A DNA stretch of 64,000 nt from Sarcophilus harrisii (lineage: Eukaryota > Chordata > Mammalia > Dasyuromorphia > Dasyuridae), in assembly GCF_902635505.1 (NCBI RefSeq), contig NC_045426.1:670625087-670689086 (forward strand). Reading direction: 5' to 3'. Position 1 is the first letter of the stretch, and every line of letters starts with the position of its first letter. The position numbers and the translations under genes are program-made. Positions 11,451 to 21,359 of this stretch are shown in pieces. The notes under the pieces were generated by a model, which saw only the letters and a program-made list of their open reading frames with translations, had not been told where the DNA came from and did not search any database.

Positions 11451-11700
11451 AATTCATTCATTTATTCAACAAACATTCATTTGTATCTAGTGTACTGTGC
11501 CAGACTGTAGGGGAGACATGAATTTGAGATAAGATATAGTTTCTAACTTCAGGGAGTTTATAGTTTATATCTAGAAGAGGCAGACATATCAGAGAGTGAT
11601 AATGCAAAGTGTTATCTGAAAAGGGCATTTAATTTGTAGATTTGCATGTTTCAATCTATCAGTTTGTGCAGAGTAGGTGCTTAATAAATGTTTATGGACC
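11451..11700 (+). mobile_element. L2/MIR3-type fragment
   Basis: TTCATTTATTCAACAAACAT, then GTGTACTGTGCCAGACTG and CTTCAGGGAGTTTATAG: the L2-type 3' region. Confidence 0.55.
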
Positions 11701-11784
11701 CTCTTTCTACATATAATCTACTGTATCAAATCTCTTCTTACTCAAATTCTATCCTCCTCTTAGTTGACAAAATAATATTCCTCT

Positions 11785-12266
11785 TTTTTTAGTAGATTTT
11801 TATTAAAGCTTTTTATTTACAAAACATAGGCGTGAGTAATTTTTCAACATTGACCCTTGCAAAACCTTCTGTTCCAAATTTTCCCCTCCTTCTCCTCACT
11901 CCCTCCCCTAGATGGCAGGTACTCCCATACATGTTAAATACATTAAAGTATATGTTAAATCCAATATATGTATACATATTTATATAGTTATCTTGCTGCA
12001 CAAGAAAAATCTAATCAAGGAGAAAAAAAAATTGAAAAAGAAAAAAAATGCAAGCAAACAACAAGAGAAAGAGTGAAAATGTTATGCTGTGGTCCACACT
12101 CAGTTCCCACAGTCCTCTCTCTGGGTGTAGATGGCTCTCTTCATCACAAGATCATTGGAACTGGCCTCAATCATCTCATTGTTGGAAAGAGCCAAGTCCA
12201 TCAAAACTGATCATTGCATAATTTTGTTGTTGTGTACAATGATCTCCTGGTTCTGCTCATTTCAAA
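11785..12266 (-). mobile_element. L1 3' end, minus strand
   Basis: TTATTAAAGCTTTTTATTTA at the left, then the C-rich complement of the G-rich tract, then L1 3' UTR to TGGTTCTGCTCATTTCA (ORF2 end). It is 5'-truncated. Confidence 0.88.
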
Positions 12267-12289
12267 GTGATAATACAGGACTAATTATG

Positions 12290-12610
12290 TGGTCAATAAA
12301 GGCCAGTGTCTCCCTGTTATCTCTAGTACCTGGAATGTTCTCCTTCTGGACTCCTGCTTCTTAGTTTCTCTGGTTTCCCCTAAGACTCAGCTCAAACCCA
12401 CCTTCAAAAGACCTTTCCTGTTCCTACCCCTCTGAGATTACCCTCCCATTTTCACTGTACATCTCTGGTGTGTACATAATCGTTTGCATGTCTGTGTCCT
12501 CCCAATAGTTTATGAGCTTCCTGTAGAGGGGTCTTATTTTATCTTCCTTTAAGCCAAAAAATACTTTGCACATAAATACTTTTTGACTCATTGATATGTA
12601 TACATGTTTT
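12290..12610 (+). mobile_element. L2 3' end
   Basis: ACCTGGAATGTTCTCCTTCT, AAGACTCAGCTCAAACCCAC and GAGCTTCCTGTAGAGGGGTC are the characteristic L2 3' region motifs in order. Confidence 0.75.
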
Positions 12611-12637
12611 TTCCTCTATAGAATGTAAACTCTTTAG

Positions 12638-13095
12638 GCTGATTTCAGAAAAGCCTGGAAAGACATACATGAACTGATGCTGAGTGAAGCACATAGAACC
12701 ACATAGTAAAACAAGATTATCTGATGACCAATTCTGATGGACTTGGCTCTTCTTAACAATGCAATGACTCAAGACATTGCCATCCACATCCAGAGAGAGA
12801 ACTATGGAGATTAAAAGCACAGCATTTTCACTTTGTTTGTTTGTTTTCTTTCTCATGTTTTTCCCTTTTTTGGTCTGATTTTTCTTGCACAACACGACAA
12901 ATATGGAAATATGTTTAAAAGAACTGCACATATTTAATCTATATCAGATTACTTGCTTCTTGGGAAAGTGGGAGATAAAGGAGCGGGGGAGAAAATTTTT
13001 AAACACAAAGTTTAACTAAAACGAGTATTGAAAGCTATCTTTACACATATTGGGAAAATAAAATACAATTGAAAATTAAAACAACAACAATAATA
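12638..13095 (+). mobile_element. Older L1 3' end
   Basis: ORF2 end (GATTTCAGAAAAGCCTGGAA, GAACTGATGCTGAGTGAAGC), then 3' UTR ending AAGCTATCTTTACACATATT, then GGGAAAATAAAATACAATTG, and an ACA-rich A tail. Confidence 0.85.
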
Positions 13096-13711
13096 AAGAA
13101 GTAAGCTCTTCTTGAAGGACAGTGGCTGACACATAGCAGGCCCCTGACAAATGCTTAGAGAAATGCACACAAAACTAATTTCCTAGTTTCCAGTGGTTCT
13201 GTTTTAGGGGCTAAATGTTGATCTCTTTCTGTTGTCCAAGAGGCCAAAGCCCCATAGGGCAAGTTACAAGTTTGGACAGTCCTATTTTGCTAAGGAGGGA
13301 GATTTCTATTACGAGAGGGGCAGGAACAAAGATGGTGGGATCCCTTATTGGGGTGCCATGGAAAGGATTTGTGTACAAGAAGCAAGTACTGAGCTAGAGA
13401 AATCCTTTTCTGCCCTGAAACGTCCATTTTTATAGCTCATTCTCTCCTCTGCCTTTCTGGGTTCTGGGGGCCTTCTCATTGTCACAAACACCTGCCAGGT
13501 AGCCAGAGCTCTGAGGAGCAGTGGAGCTGTAACTTGGGCCTGAACCCATGCATTATCCCTAGGGACGGGCATTTCATCTCTCACCTGTCAGGCTGCCTGC
13601 ATCCCTGGCTCACAATGAAATGCTAGCTGATCACCTCTGGCCATGGTTCAGTGATTCTCTTCACTGTCACCCTACCTCCTCCCTTGCTCCTAACTTCTCT
13701 CTCTCTCTGCT
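13096..13711. other. Intergenic; short L2 end then unassigned unique DNA
   Basis: 13100-13165 is an L2 3' end (GACAGTGGCTGACACATAGC). 13200-13700 is moderately GC-rich with overlapping short open frames on both strands; no product is recognised. Confidence 0.4.
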
Positions 13712-13831
13712 TCTCCTGTGTCATTGTTACCTGAGTCCCAGTTAGAAAGTACCTGAATACATAAAAAAGAATGTTACAATCTGAAGAGATTGTGGAACAA
13801 CCCAGTTGAAAGGGCCCTTGGAAAATTTATT
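13712..13831 (+). repeat. Left arm of a 120-bp inverted repeat
   Basis: Its reverse complement occurs at 15377-15496 with one mismatch in 120 bases (GTGGAAC versus GTGAAAC). The arm continues into a MIR-like stretch (CAACCCCTTATTTACAGATT), which suggests this is the ancestral copy. Confidence 0.95.
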
Positions 13832-14440
13832 CAACCCCTTATTTACAGATTGGGAAAACAAGACGGAAGAAAGGGTTGGAAACTGATCAGAATTGGGTAG
13901 TTTGAGAAACCCTGACTCTGGCCATATCTCTTCATGATGGTAGCCTGCATTTTCCAGTGAGGTCAGAAAGACGGGTCAGATCTTGGTGATCTTTCTCACA
14001 TGAAATGATCACATACCTGGCCTCCAGGGCTGACTCATTTGACCTTGTACTTTTCCCACCACAGTGTGGGTCTTGGATTTTTATTTTTTTGAGGGGAATC
14101 ATGGGGGTAGAATTGAAAACGTCAAAAATTCATGAAAAACTTTTCGAGGGATTTAAAAGCCAGGCGTCCTTCCTCCTGAATTCTCTTTCTCTTCCATACT
14201 TTCAACTCCAGTCTGTTTCCAGCCCCGATGCATAGTTTGCATTCCACACTCAAGAATGAACATTTATTTATACAAACGACCACCCATTTCATGGCTGTCT
14301 CCACTAGGCAAAGCAGAAGCACTTTTTTTCTAACCATTTTCCTTCTGGATTTTCAGACTTTTTTTTTTTTAAACCAGACGCAGTTTCACATTAAGAAGTC
14401 TGAATAATTCAGTCACTTTCTGAGGCTGTTAGCAGAGTAT
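13832..14440. other. Intergenic; MIR-like remnant then unassigned
   Basis: 13832-13910 is MIR-like. The rest is unique, with short open frames overlapping on both strands (14.0-14.34 kb) and no recognisable product. Confidence 0.4.
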
Positions 14441-14600
14441 CACTAGAGTAGATCATGTAGTGGAAAGAACACCAGACTGGGAAGGAGACCTAGATTTGTG
14501 TGCTATGTCTAACGTAAATTGGCAGTATGACATTAAACAAGTCATTTCCTTTCTGTTCCATTATATTGAAAATAATTGGATTTTATGGTTTCTGTGGTTC
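14441..14600 (+). mobile_element. MIR/Ther-type SINE body
   Basis: TAGTGGAAAGAACACCAGAC, GGAGACCTAGATTTGTGTGC and ATTAAACAAGTCATTTCCTT are the usual CORE-SINE landmarks. It runs directly into the tandem tail array that follows. Confidence 0.7.
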
Positions 14601-14785
14601 TTCCCAGCTTTGATCTTCTGTGTTCTAAATTCCTTCCTTTAATGATTTCCCAGTTCTGACATCCTGTATTCTAAGGAAACTCCCAACCCTGACACTCTGT
14701 GTTCCAAGGACCTTCCCAGTTCTATTCTTTTCTAAGACATTTTATTCTCCCTTGTAGTTCTGACACTTTTTGTTTTAGAGGAAAT
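14601..14785 (+). repeat. Tandem SINE-tail repeats, about five 33-bp units
   Basis: CAGCTTTGATCTTCTGTGTT, CAGTTCTGACATCCTGTATT, CAACCCTGACACTCTGTGTT and later copies at roughly 33-bp spacing. Here the array is clearly continuous with the 3' end of the SINE at 14441-14600. Confidence 0.75.
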
Positions 14786-15309
14786 TTTCACCAGAAAAAA
14801 AAAAAAAAAAAGATTAATTAAAATCCCCAAACTCTGATTCCAGGGCTTTGGTCATGACTGTGTTTTTCCACTGACTAAGTCTGGGAGGGATGCCCTTTTG
14901 GCAGACAGGAAGTTACAGAAGCAACAACCAGAAGGAGATCCTTCAAGTGGACTAACTTTTGTTTGTTTCTGTCATATCTAGCCCAAGAGCACTATTGGGT
15001 CACAGGACAGGCAGCCCTGGCAAGGAGAGCCAGGCAGGCCGGTCAGACTTGGTCAGAACATGGCAGACAGCTGGGGCTCATTTTAACAAGTATCAGCAGT
15101 CGCTTAGGAGGACTTGTAACATCTCAAACAATTTTACAAAAGAGATAAGGAACAAAGCAGCAGAACAAGACTCCCTGTAATTAGTTACCCAGTGGTTCTT
15201 CACTTGTAGCCTGTGAACTTTTATATATAATATGCATTTGGATATACATGTGTATGAAGGAATGCACGTGTGTGCACACACGTGTGTAAAATGACTGTAT
15301 TCAGGTGTG
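14786..15309. other. Intergenic, nothing recognised
   Basis: Unique DNA with an A run (about 14798-14812) and a short CA/TG-rich stretch near 15.26 kb. No gene is supported. Confidence 0.4.
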
Positions 15310-15380
15310 AAAAAAAATTACCCTGGCATGGGTTCTGTCAATAAAAAGTTATTTAAAAAAATAAATAAATAAATAAAATA
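15310..15380 (+). mobile_element. 71-bp L1 3' tail, near copy of the tail at 17725-17792
   Basis: TTACCCTGGCATGGGTTCTG, then TCAATAAAAAGTTATTT and an (AAAT)n tail. The (AAAT)n pattern matches that of the L1 at 17.7 kb almost base for base. Confidence 0.8.
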
Positions 15381-15496
15381 AATTTTCCAAGGGCCCTTTC
15401 AACTGGGTTGTTTCACAATCTCTTCAGATTGTAACATTCTTTTTTATGTATTCAGGTACTTTCTAACTGGGACTCAGGTAACAATGACACAGGAGA
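15377..15496 (-). repeat. Right arm of the 120-bp inverted repeat
   Basis: This is the reverse complement of 13712-13831 with one mismatch. It begins inside the L1 (AAAT)n tail at a shared AATAAA and ends where TA-rich simple sequence starts. Confidence 0.95.
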
Positions 15497-15860
15497 TTAT
15501 ATATTATTATATATATTATATATGCAATATATAAATATATTATATATGATACAGGTATGTACCTAAACATATAGATATATATAATTTATAATAATATATT
15601 TATATATTGCATATATAATATATATAATATAATTTATAATAATGTAATGTTATATTATATATAATACAGGTATGTACCTAAACATATAGATGCCCATATA
15701 TATAATACAGGCATAAATATATGTATAGACAGGAACCCATATATATGTGCATATATATCTATATATACATATATTTTATGTTATATATTTTTTATAAGTG
15801 TACATATATACATGCAAATATCTGCATTTGATATTTTAATATAAATTTTCCTTTGTTAAC
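15497..15860. repeat. TA-rich microsatellite with internal 115-bp duplication
   Basis: (TA)n and TATAT-type sequence. The motif ATACAGGTATGTACCTAAAC occurs at about 15549 and again at about 15664, so a unit of about 115 bp is duplicated within it. Confidence 0.85.
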
Positions 15861-16133
15861 TATTTTGACTTTATTTTATTGGATGGATTTAGCATCCATC
15901 CACAGGCCAGCCTGACAGTAACAGGGATCCAGGATCCAGGCAAGGCTAAGAGCTCTCTGTCTGCAAAGGGCTTGCTACTGACATGTCAGGAGAAGACAAA
16001 TCCTGTTTGTGAAATATAATTGGCAGCTGATTTTATTTTCTTGCTTTCTTCTTTCACATCCCCTTTCTAGCCTCTTTCTCTGTCTCCCTGTCTGTCTGTC
16101 TCTGTCTCTTTTTCTGACTGTCTCTTTCACACA

Positions 16134-16167
<34 letters not shown>

Positions 16168-16343
16168 GCTACTAATGGCATGAGATCAATTAGAAAACTT
16201 AGAAAGCTTTAGTGAAACAGGAGGAAAAAACCTTACAAAACAGGAGAAAAAAATCTTGTGAGACAGGAGAACGAGTTCCAGTTTTTCTATTGATCAAATG
16301 AGACTTGAGGGAATTCCCTTTTTATTTCTAAAATGACAGCAGA
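15861..16343. other. Intergenic; CT-rich and (CA)n repeats
   Basis: 16075-16127 is a TCTG/TCTC-rich stretch. 16128-16165 is (CA)n. 16170-16330 is unassigned. Open frames here derive from the simple repeats. Confidence 0.6.
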
Positions 16344-17790
16344 TTCTAGCATGGGTGCTGTCAATAAAAAGTTATTTAATTAAAAAAAAAAAAAAAGAAG
16401 AAGCAAAGGATGGGAATTCAAAAAAAAAAAAGATAAGGTCAAAATGGGTTCATGATCTAGGTATAAAGAATGAGATTATAAATAAATTAGAAGAGCATTT
16501 ACCTCTCAGACCTATGGAAGAGGAAGGAATTTATGACCAAAGAAGAACTAGAGATCACTATTGACTACAAAATAGAAAAATTTGATTATATCAAATTGAA
16601 AAGTTTTTGTACAAACAAAACTAATGCAGGCAAGATTAGAAGGGAAACAATAAATTGGGAAAACATTTTTACAGTCAAAGGTTCTGATAAAGGCCTCATT
16701 TCCAAAATATATAGAGAATTGACTCTAATTTATAAGAAATCAAAAAAAAGAAAAGAAATCAAGCCATTCTCCAATTGATAAATGGTCAAAAGATATGAAC
16801 AGACAATTTTCAGATGATGAAATTGAAACTATTACTACTCATATGAAAGTGTTCCAAATACTATTGATCAGAAAAATGCAAATTAAGACAACTCTGAGAT
16901 ACCACTATACACCTGTCAGATTGGCCAGAATGACAGGGAAAGATAACGCAGAATGTTGGAGGGGATGTGGGAAAACAGGGACACTGATACATTGTTGGTG
17001 GAACTGTGATCCAACCATTCTGGAGAGCAATTTGGAACTATGCTCAAAAAGTTATCAAACTGTGCATACCCTTTGATCCAGCAGTGTTTCTACTGAGTTT
17101 ATACCCCAAAGAGATACTAAAGAAGGGAAAGGGACCAGTATGTGCCAAAATGTTTGTGGCAGCCCTGTTTGTAGTGGCCAGAAGCTGGAAAATGAATGGA
17201 TGCCCATCAATTGGAGAATGGTTGGGTAAATTGTGGTATATGAATGTTATGGAATATTATTGTTCTGTAAGAAACGACCAATGGGATGAATACAGAGAGG
17301 ATTGGGGAGACTTACATGAACTGATGCTGAGTGAAATGAGCAGAACCAGGAGATCATTATATACCTCAACAACGATACTGTATGAAGATGTATCCTGATG
17401 GAGGTGGATTTCTTCGACAAAGAGAAGATCTAACTTAGTTTCAATTGATCAAGGAGGGACAGAAGCAGCTACACCCAAAGAAAGAACACTAGGAAATGAA
17501 TGTAAACTGCTTGCATTTTTGTTCTTCTTCCCGGGTTATTTATACCTTCTAAATCCAATTCTCCCTGAGCAACAAGAGAACTATTCGGTTCTGCACACAT
17601 ATATTGTATCCAAGATCTACTGTAACCTATTTAACATGTATAGGACTGCTTGCCATCTGGGGGAGGGGGGGGAGGGAGGGAGGGGAAAAATCAGAACAGA
17701 AGTGAGTGCAAGGGATAATGTTGTAAAAAATTACCCTGGCATGGGTTCTGTCAATAAAAAGTTATTTTAAAAATAAATAAATAAATAAAA
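16344..17790 (+). mobile_element. Composite L1 insertion (short tail fragment plus 1.4-kb L1)
   Basis: It is flanked by the perfect 15-bp duplication TAAAATGACAGCAGA at 16329-16343 and 17791-17805. It begins with a 3'-tail fragment (TAGCATGGGTGCTGTCAATA plus A run, to about 16396). A longer L1 follows: ORF2 3' part (KFDYIKLKSFCTN..., MNRQFSDDEIETITTHMKV, MQIKTTLRYHYTPVRLARM, CWRGCGKTGTLIHCWWNC, KMFVAALFVVARSWKMNGC, LMLSEMSRTR), then 3' UTR and an (AAAT)n tail. The ORF2 part is 5'-truncated and broken by a few frame changes. It is the longest and best preserved L1 in the window. Confidence 0.9.
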
Positions 17791-17805
17791 TAAAATGACA
17801 GCAGA

Positions 17806-17960
17806 ATGGAAGATTTTTAAAGCTCCTCCCAATCCTGACATCTTTGACCTCCTGGGTTCTAAGGGTTCTCCCAGCTCTGATCTCCTGGGTTCTAAGGGCC
17901 CTCCCAGCCCTGACATTCCCTGTTCTAAGAGTCATCTCAGTTCTGACATTCTGTGATTCT
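17806..17960 (+). repeat. Tandem SINE-tail repeats, about four units
   Basis: CCTGACATCTTTGACCTCCT, GCTCTGATCTCCTGGGTTCT, GCCCTGACATTCCCTGTTCT and GTTCTGACATTCTGTGATTC at about 33-bp spacing. The preceding SINE body is separated or displaced by the composite L1. Confidence 0.7.
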
Positions 17961-19035
17961 AAATTTGGAACTTTAACCTGGTGGAACTAAGCTAAGCTAG
18001 TAACCTTATCCCTTTTCCATCCCCAGAGACTAAAGTTGGTATGGTATGGGGGAGGATTGTGCTTCTTATATGTCATGAAGTAAGTCTGCACTTTTATGAT
18101 GATACCTTTTGAAACATATATTTCTTTGTTAAAAAAAAAAAAAAAGAAAGAAAAGAAAAGAAAGAAAAAGAATCAGGAGACAGAGGTCTTGAGCAGACTT
18201 AATATGTCTCATGTCTGCAAAGACTTTTCACATTTTTTCCCTTCTGCACTTCCCTTGTCCTTTGGGTATTTCCTTGCTAGTAGTCATCCATGAACCTCAC
18301 CAAATATTGCCTGAAATGAGAAAAGCTAGGAGATACCATTTAAATAGCCTTGCTCCCATGTAAAGTGGGCCCCTTCCTCCTTTCTCTGACCGAAACGAGG
18401 GGCCCACCAATCTGCTTCCTTTGCCCATCACGGCCTGGGCATGTGTTCAGGGGAAAGCTGTCCCCCAAACTGCCGTCGCTGCCTTGGACCACACTGTGGG
18501 TGGGTGGCCAAGTCCAAAACAGAGCCCATCTGTGCAGACACCCAGTCCCCACATGCTTTCCCTACATTCCCTCCTTATAATGGGAACTGTTCATTCTATT
18601 TGAGTCAATGGAAAGTCTTCCTGGACACCATCTCACTTCTGTTCATGAATAAGTCATTGGAGAGGATGAATAATTCAGTGATAATCCACCCAGCATGTGG
18701 CACATTTGGACTGAAAAGAGCCAGGATTCCTATCCTTTGTAGAACTCCCTAATCGTATTAGAAACAGTGATGACAGACCAGGGAAATAGAATCCTATGCC
18801 TTTCTGGAGTAATAAACAGCACATCCATATACAGATGGTAAAGCTGAAGGAGATAAAAATTGGTGAATTTCCATTTCAGGGAGTGTGGGGAAGATGGAGG
18901 TACTATTTTTGACAGAATCTATTTTAACATGGTTTGGGGACTAATCCCCATATCCTGGCAAACCTCTGGTGTCCAGTCCAAATGTAATATTCTACAGTTT
19001 GAGGTCCTCTGGATCTGACATTTAGAATTCATCTT
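17961..19035. other. Intergenic; unassigned, partly GC-richer
   Basis: 18129-18175 is A/AAAG-rich. 18340-18600 is a GC-richer patch with overlapping open frames on both strands and no recognisable product or splice pattern. Confidence 0.4.
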
Positions 19036-19036
19036 A

Positions 19037-19232
19037 ACTGTATAAATATGCATACATATACTTTAACATATTTAACATGTATTGAATTACCTGACATGGG
19101 GGTGGGGGTGGGGGGAGGAAGAAGGGGAAAATTTGGAAAACAAGGTTCTGCAAGGGTCAGTGTTGAAAAATTACCCATGCATATGCTTTGTAAATAAAAA
19201 GATTTAATTAAAAAAAAAAAAAAAAAAAAAAA
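19037..19232 (+). mobile_element. L1 3' UTR tail
   Basis: TATAAATATGCATACATATA, a G-rich run, TACCCATGCATATGCTTTGT and a long A run. Confidence 0.88.
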
Positions 19233-19353
19233 GCACCAGCCCTGAAGTTAGAAGGACCTGAGTTCGAATCTGGTCTTAAGACACTTAACATTTCCTGGCT
19301 GTGTGATCCTGGGCAAATCACTTAACCCCAATTGCCTCAGCAAAAAAAAAAAA
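19233..19353 (+). mobile_element. tRNA-headed marsupial SINE (5'-truncated)
   Basis: AGCACCAGCCCTGAAGTTAG, GTTCGAATCTGGTCTTAAGA (B-box-like GTTCGAATC), CACTTAACCCCAATTGCCTC and an A tail. It sits in the A run of the preceding L1. Confidence 0.88.
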
Positions 19354-20190
19354 GAAAAGAGTCATGTCCATCAGACTTGATCATTGTATAATCTTCTTGT
19401 TGCAGTTTACATATATTATTTCATTGAAATGATAGAATTAAGCTGGTTTTTTATATGTAACTGGGGAAAATAAAAATAAAACTTAAAATTTTAAAAATAA
19501 ATTTAGAAACTAAAAAGAACTAAAAAAAGCATTTGAGTTTTTAAGTTGATAGAGAAATTGGAATAGAGCTGTGTGAGGCAGTGAGAGCATCACAAAATTG
19601 AAAGAGATCTCAAAGACTCTCTAACCCCATCCCCTAATTTTATATCTCCTGAAAGGAGACATAACACAGTGGGAATCAGCAGAGCCTTGGGATTTGAACT
19701 TAGTCCCTTGACTCCAAATCCAAGGACTTTATATCATACTGATGCTTGGAGGCAGAATTTGTCAACTGCCCTTTGGTGGCATTTAAATCCGTTTTCTCAT
19801 TCAATCTGCGCCATACCCCCAATGAAACATGTAGTGCAACTATAATGTCCATTTTAGATGGAGAAACTGAGTCTCAAAAAAGTGGAAGGATTGAGCTATG
19901 GTCACACAGCAAGTGAAGGGGGCAGAGCTACTCTTGATCTCAGATCTCCTAACCTCAACAACAATTTTTTTTCCTACTGTTTCATAGTATTCCTCAGTTA
20001 GGTTTTTCTAATCCCTGGGCTGGCCATTGTGAACCATGCATTCATGCCTCTTTTGGTCCACACATTCATAGGCTGAAAATATTCCAGTCCCCTATCAGCC
20101 TGGGTGTTAAAACTCAATCCAGGTTAATTTTTGTTTCCTTTTGAATTAGCCACAATATAGCCAATGTCATCTGTTCTCCATTTGGAGAAT
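19354..20190. mobile_element. Old L1 scraps and MIR-type remnants
   Basis: 19360-19500 has an inverted L1 scrap (GTCCATCAGACTTGATCATT) and an L1-like tail. 19570-19760 and 19830-19960 are MIR-type (GATTTGAACTTAGTCCCTTG; AGATGGAGAAACTGAGTCTC). 19960-20190 is unassigned. Confidence 0.5.
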
Positions 20191-20192
20191 TT

Positions 20193-20445
20193 GTTGTTGT
20201 TTAATTGCTTTCAGTGCTATCCAACTTTTTGTGACCCCATTTGGAATTTTCTTGGCAAAGATAGGGACTGGTTTGCCATTTCCTTTTCCAGTTTATTTTA
20301 TAGATGAGGAAATGGAGCCAAACAAGGAAAGTGCCCAAGATCAGACAACTGGTAACTGTCTGAAGCCAGATTTGAACTCAGAAAGATGGGTCTTCTTGAT
20401 TCCAGGCACTGTAGTCCATCCCCTGCTGCCTCAGTGTCATGTCTA
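20193..20445 (-). mobile_element. Mar-1-like CORE-SINE, minus strand, near full length
   Basis: TTTTTGTGACCCCATTTGGA, TTTTCTTGGCAAAGATAGGG, TTTATAGATGAGGAAATGGA and AGATTTGAACTCAGAAAGAT: all body landmarks are present in reverse. Confidence 0.85.
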
Positions 20446-20815
20446 TGTAGCCGGCTGTCAGCCGCAGCAGGACTGATGGCCGGGTCTCTGGCAGGTGAGA
20501 GCTGTGTATATGTTTGGCTGCACAGGCAGAGGCAGCTGCCCTTTGGGAAGCTAAGGATGAGGATGGCAGTGCAGGAAAGGACTAGGAAGTACAAGGGATG
20601 AGCGTTCACAGCCCAGCAGACCAAGCCAGACTGAATGCCCCGCCATAGGTGGACCATGTCTAGGCGGAGGAAAGCCTCCAGGAGCTGGGAGGCAGACCAG
20701 CCAAAGAAACCCAATTAATGGGGGCTCAGGGCCAGAAACCAGCTGTTTGCTGAAGTGACTACAGGGATGCTTCTTTCTTTTCTGCTTACCAAAGGAAATT
20801 TTGAATCGAGCATCA
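20446..20815. other. Intergenic, GC-richer, nothing recognised
   Basis: Open frames on both strands overlap one another (20.30-20.71 kb minus, 20.39-20.60 kb plus) and partly come from the SINE. No recognisable protein. Confidence 0.4.
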
Positions 20816-20819
20816 TTTA

Positions 20820-21035
20820 ATAGCAGTGACTAAGAGAGAGCCCTGGGCCTGGAGCTAGGAAAACCTGAATTCTAATCCAACCTCAGACACTTACTAGTTG
20901 TATGATCCTGATCAAGTGACTTCATCTCTGTCTGCCTCAGTTTCCTCAGCTGTAAAGTGGGGATAATATTAGCCCCTACCTCCCTGGGTTGTTGTGAGAT
21001 CAAATGAGATAATAAGTGCCTAATGACTTGACAAA
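20820..21035 (+). mobile_element. MIR/Ther-type SINE
   Basis: GGAGCTAGGAAAACCTGAAT, TATGATCCTGATCAAGTGAC, TTTCCTCAGCTGTAAAGTGG and GAGATCAAATGAGATAATAA. Its 3' end probably resumes at 21360 (TGCCAGGTGCAAAGTAGACA) after the L1 and SINE insertions. Confidence 0.8.
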
Positions 21036-21039
21036 TATT

Positions 21040-21350
21040 AAATATATTTAAAGGGATTGTACATGTTTAACCTACATCTGATTGCTGCCTTGGGGAGGGG
21101 AAAGGTAAAGGAGGGAGAGAGAAGAAATTTGGAATACAAAACCTTACAAAAATGATTGTTGAAAATATATCTGTGTGGGGCAGCTAGGTGTTGCAGTGGA
21201 TAGAGCACCAGCCCTGAAGTCAGGAGGACCTGAGTTCAAATCTTAATACTTCCTGACTGTGTGACCCTGGGCAAGTCACTTAACCCCCTCAGTAAAAACA
21301 AACAAAAAATACTATCTTTGTATATTTCAAATAATTTAATATTATTGGGG
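21040..21350 (+). mobile_element. Older L1 3' end, interrupted by a SINE
   Basis: ACATGTTTAACCTACATCTG, a G-rich run and TTGTTGAAAATATATCTGTG up to 21175. The tail resumes as ACTATCTTTGTATATTTCAA to 21350. Confidence 0.75.
21176..21306 (+). mobile_element. tRNA-headed marsupial SINE
   Basis: GGGGCAGCTAGGTGTTGCAG, TAGAGCACCAGCCCTGAAGT, GACCTGAGTTCAAATCTTAA and GGGCAAGTCACTTAACCCCC, with an A-rich tail. It retains the A- and B-box-like parts of its tRNA head. It sits in the L1 at 21040-21350 with only an imperfect duplication. Confidence 0.9.
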
Positions 21351-21359
21351 GAAAAAAGA

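Noticed and set aside
17006-17398. 130-codon frame with conserved-looking protein
   Set aside because: It is the C-terminal end of L1 ORF2 (FVAALFVVARSW, LMLSEMS), not a host gene; the same applies to frames at 3.7-4.0, 25.2-25.5 and 26.1-26.4 kb.
19233-19353. A tRNA gene, because of the GTTCGAATC box
   Set aside because: It is the tRNA-derived head of a SINE followed by a SINE body and A tail; there is no cloverleaf.
20298-20714. 138-codon minus-strand frame
   Set aside because: Part comes from a SINE, the rest has no recognisable protein and an overlapping frame exists on the other strand.
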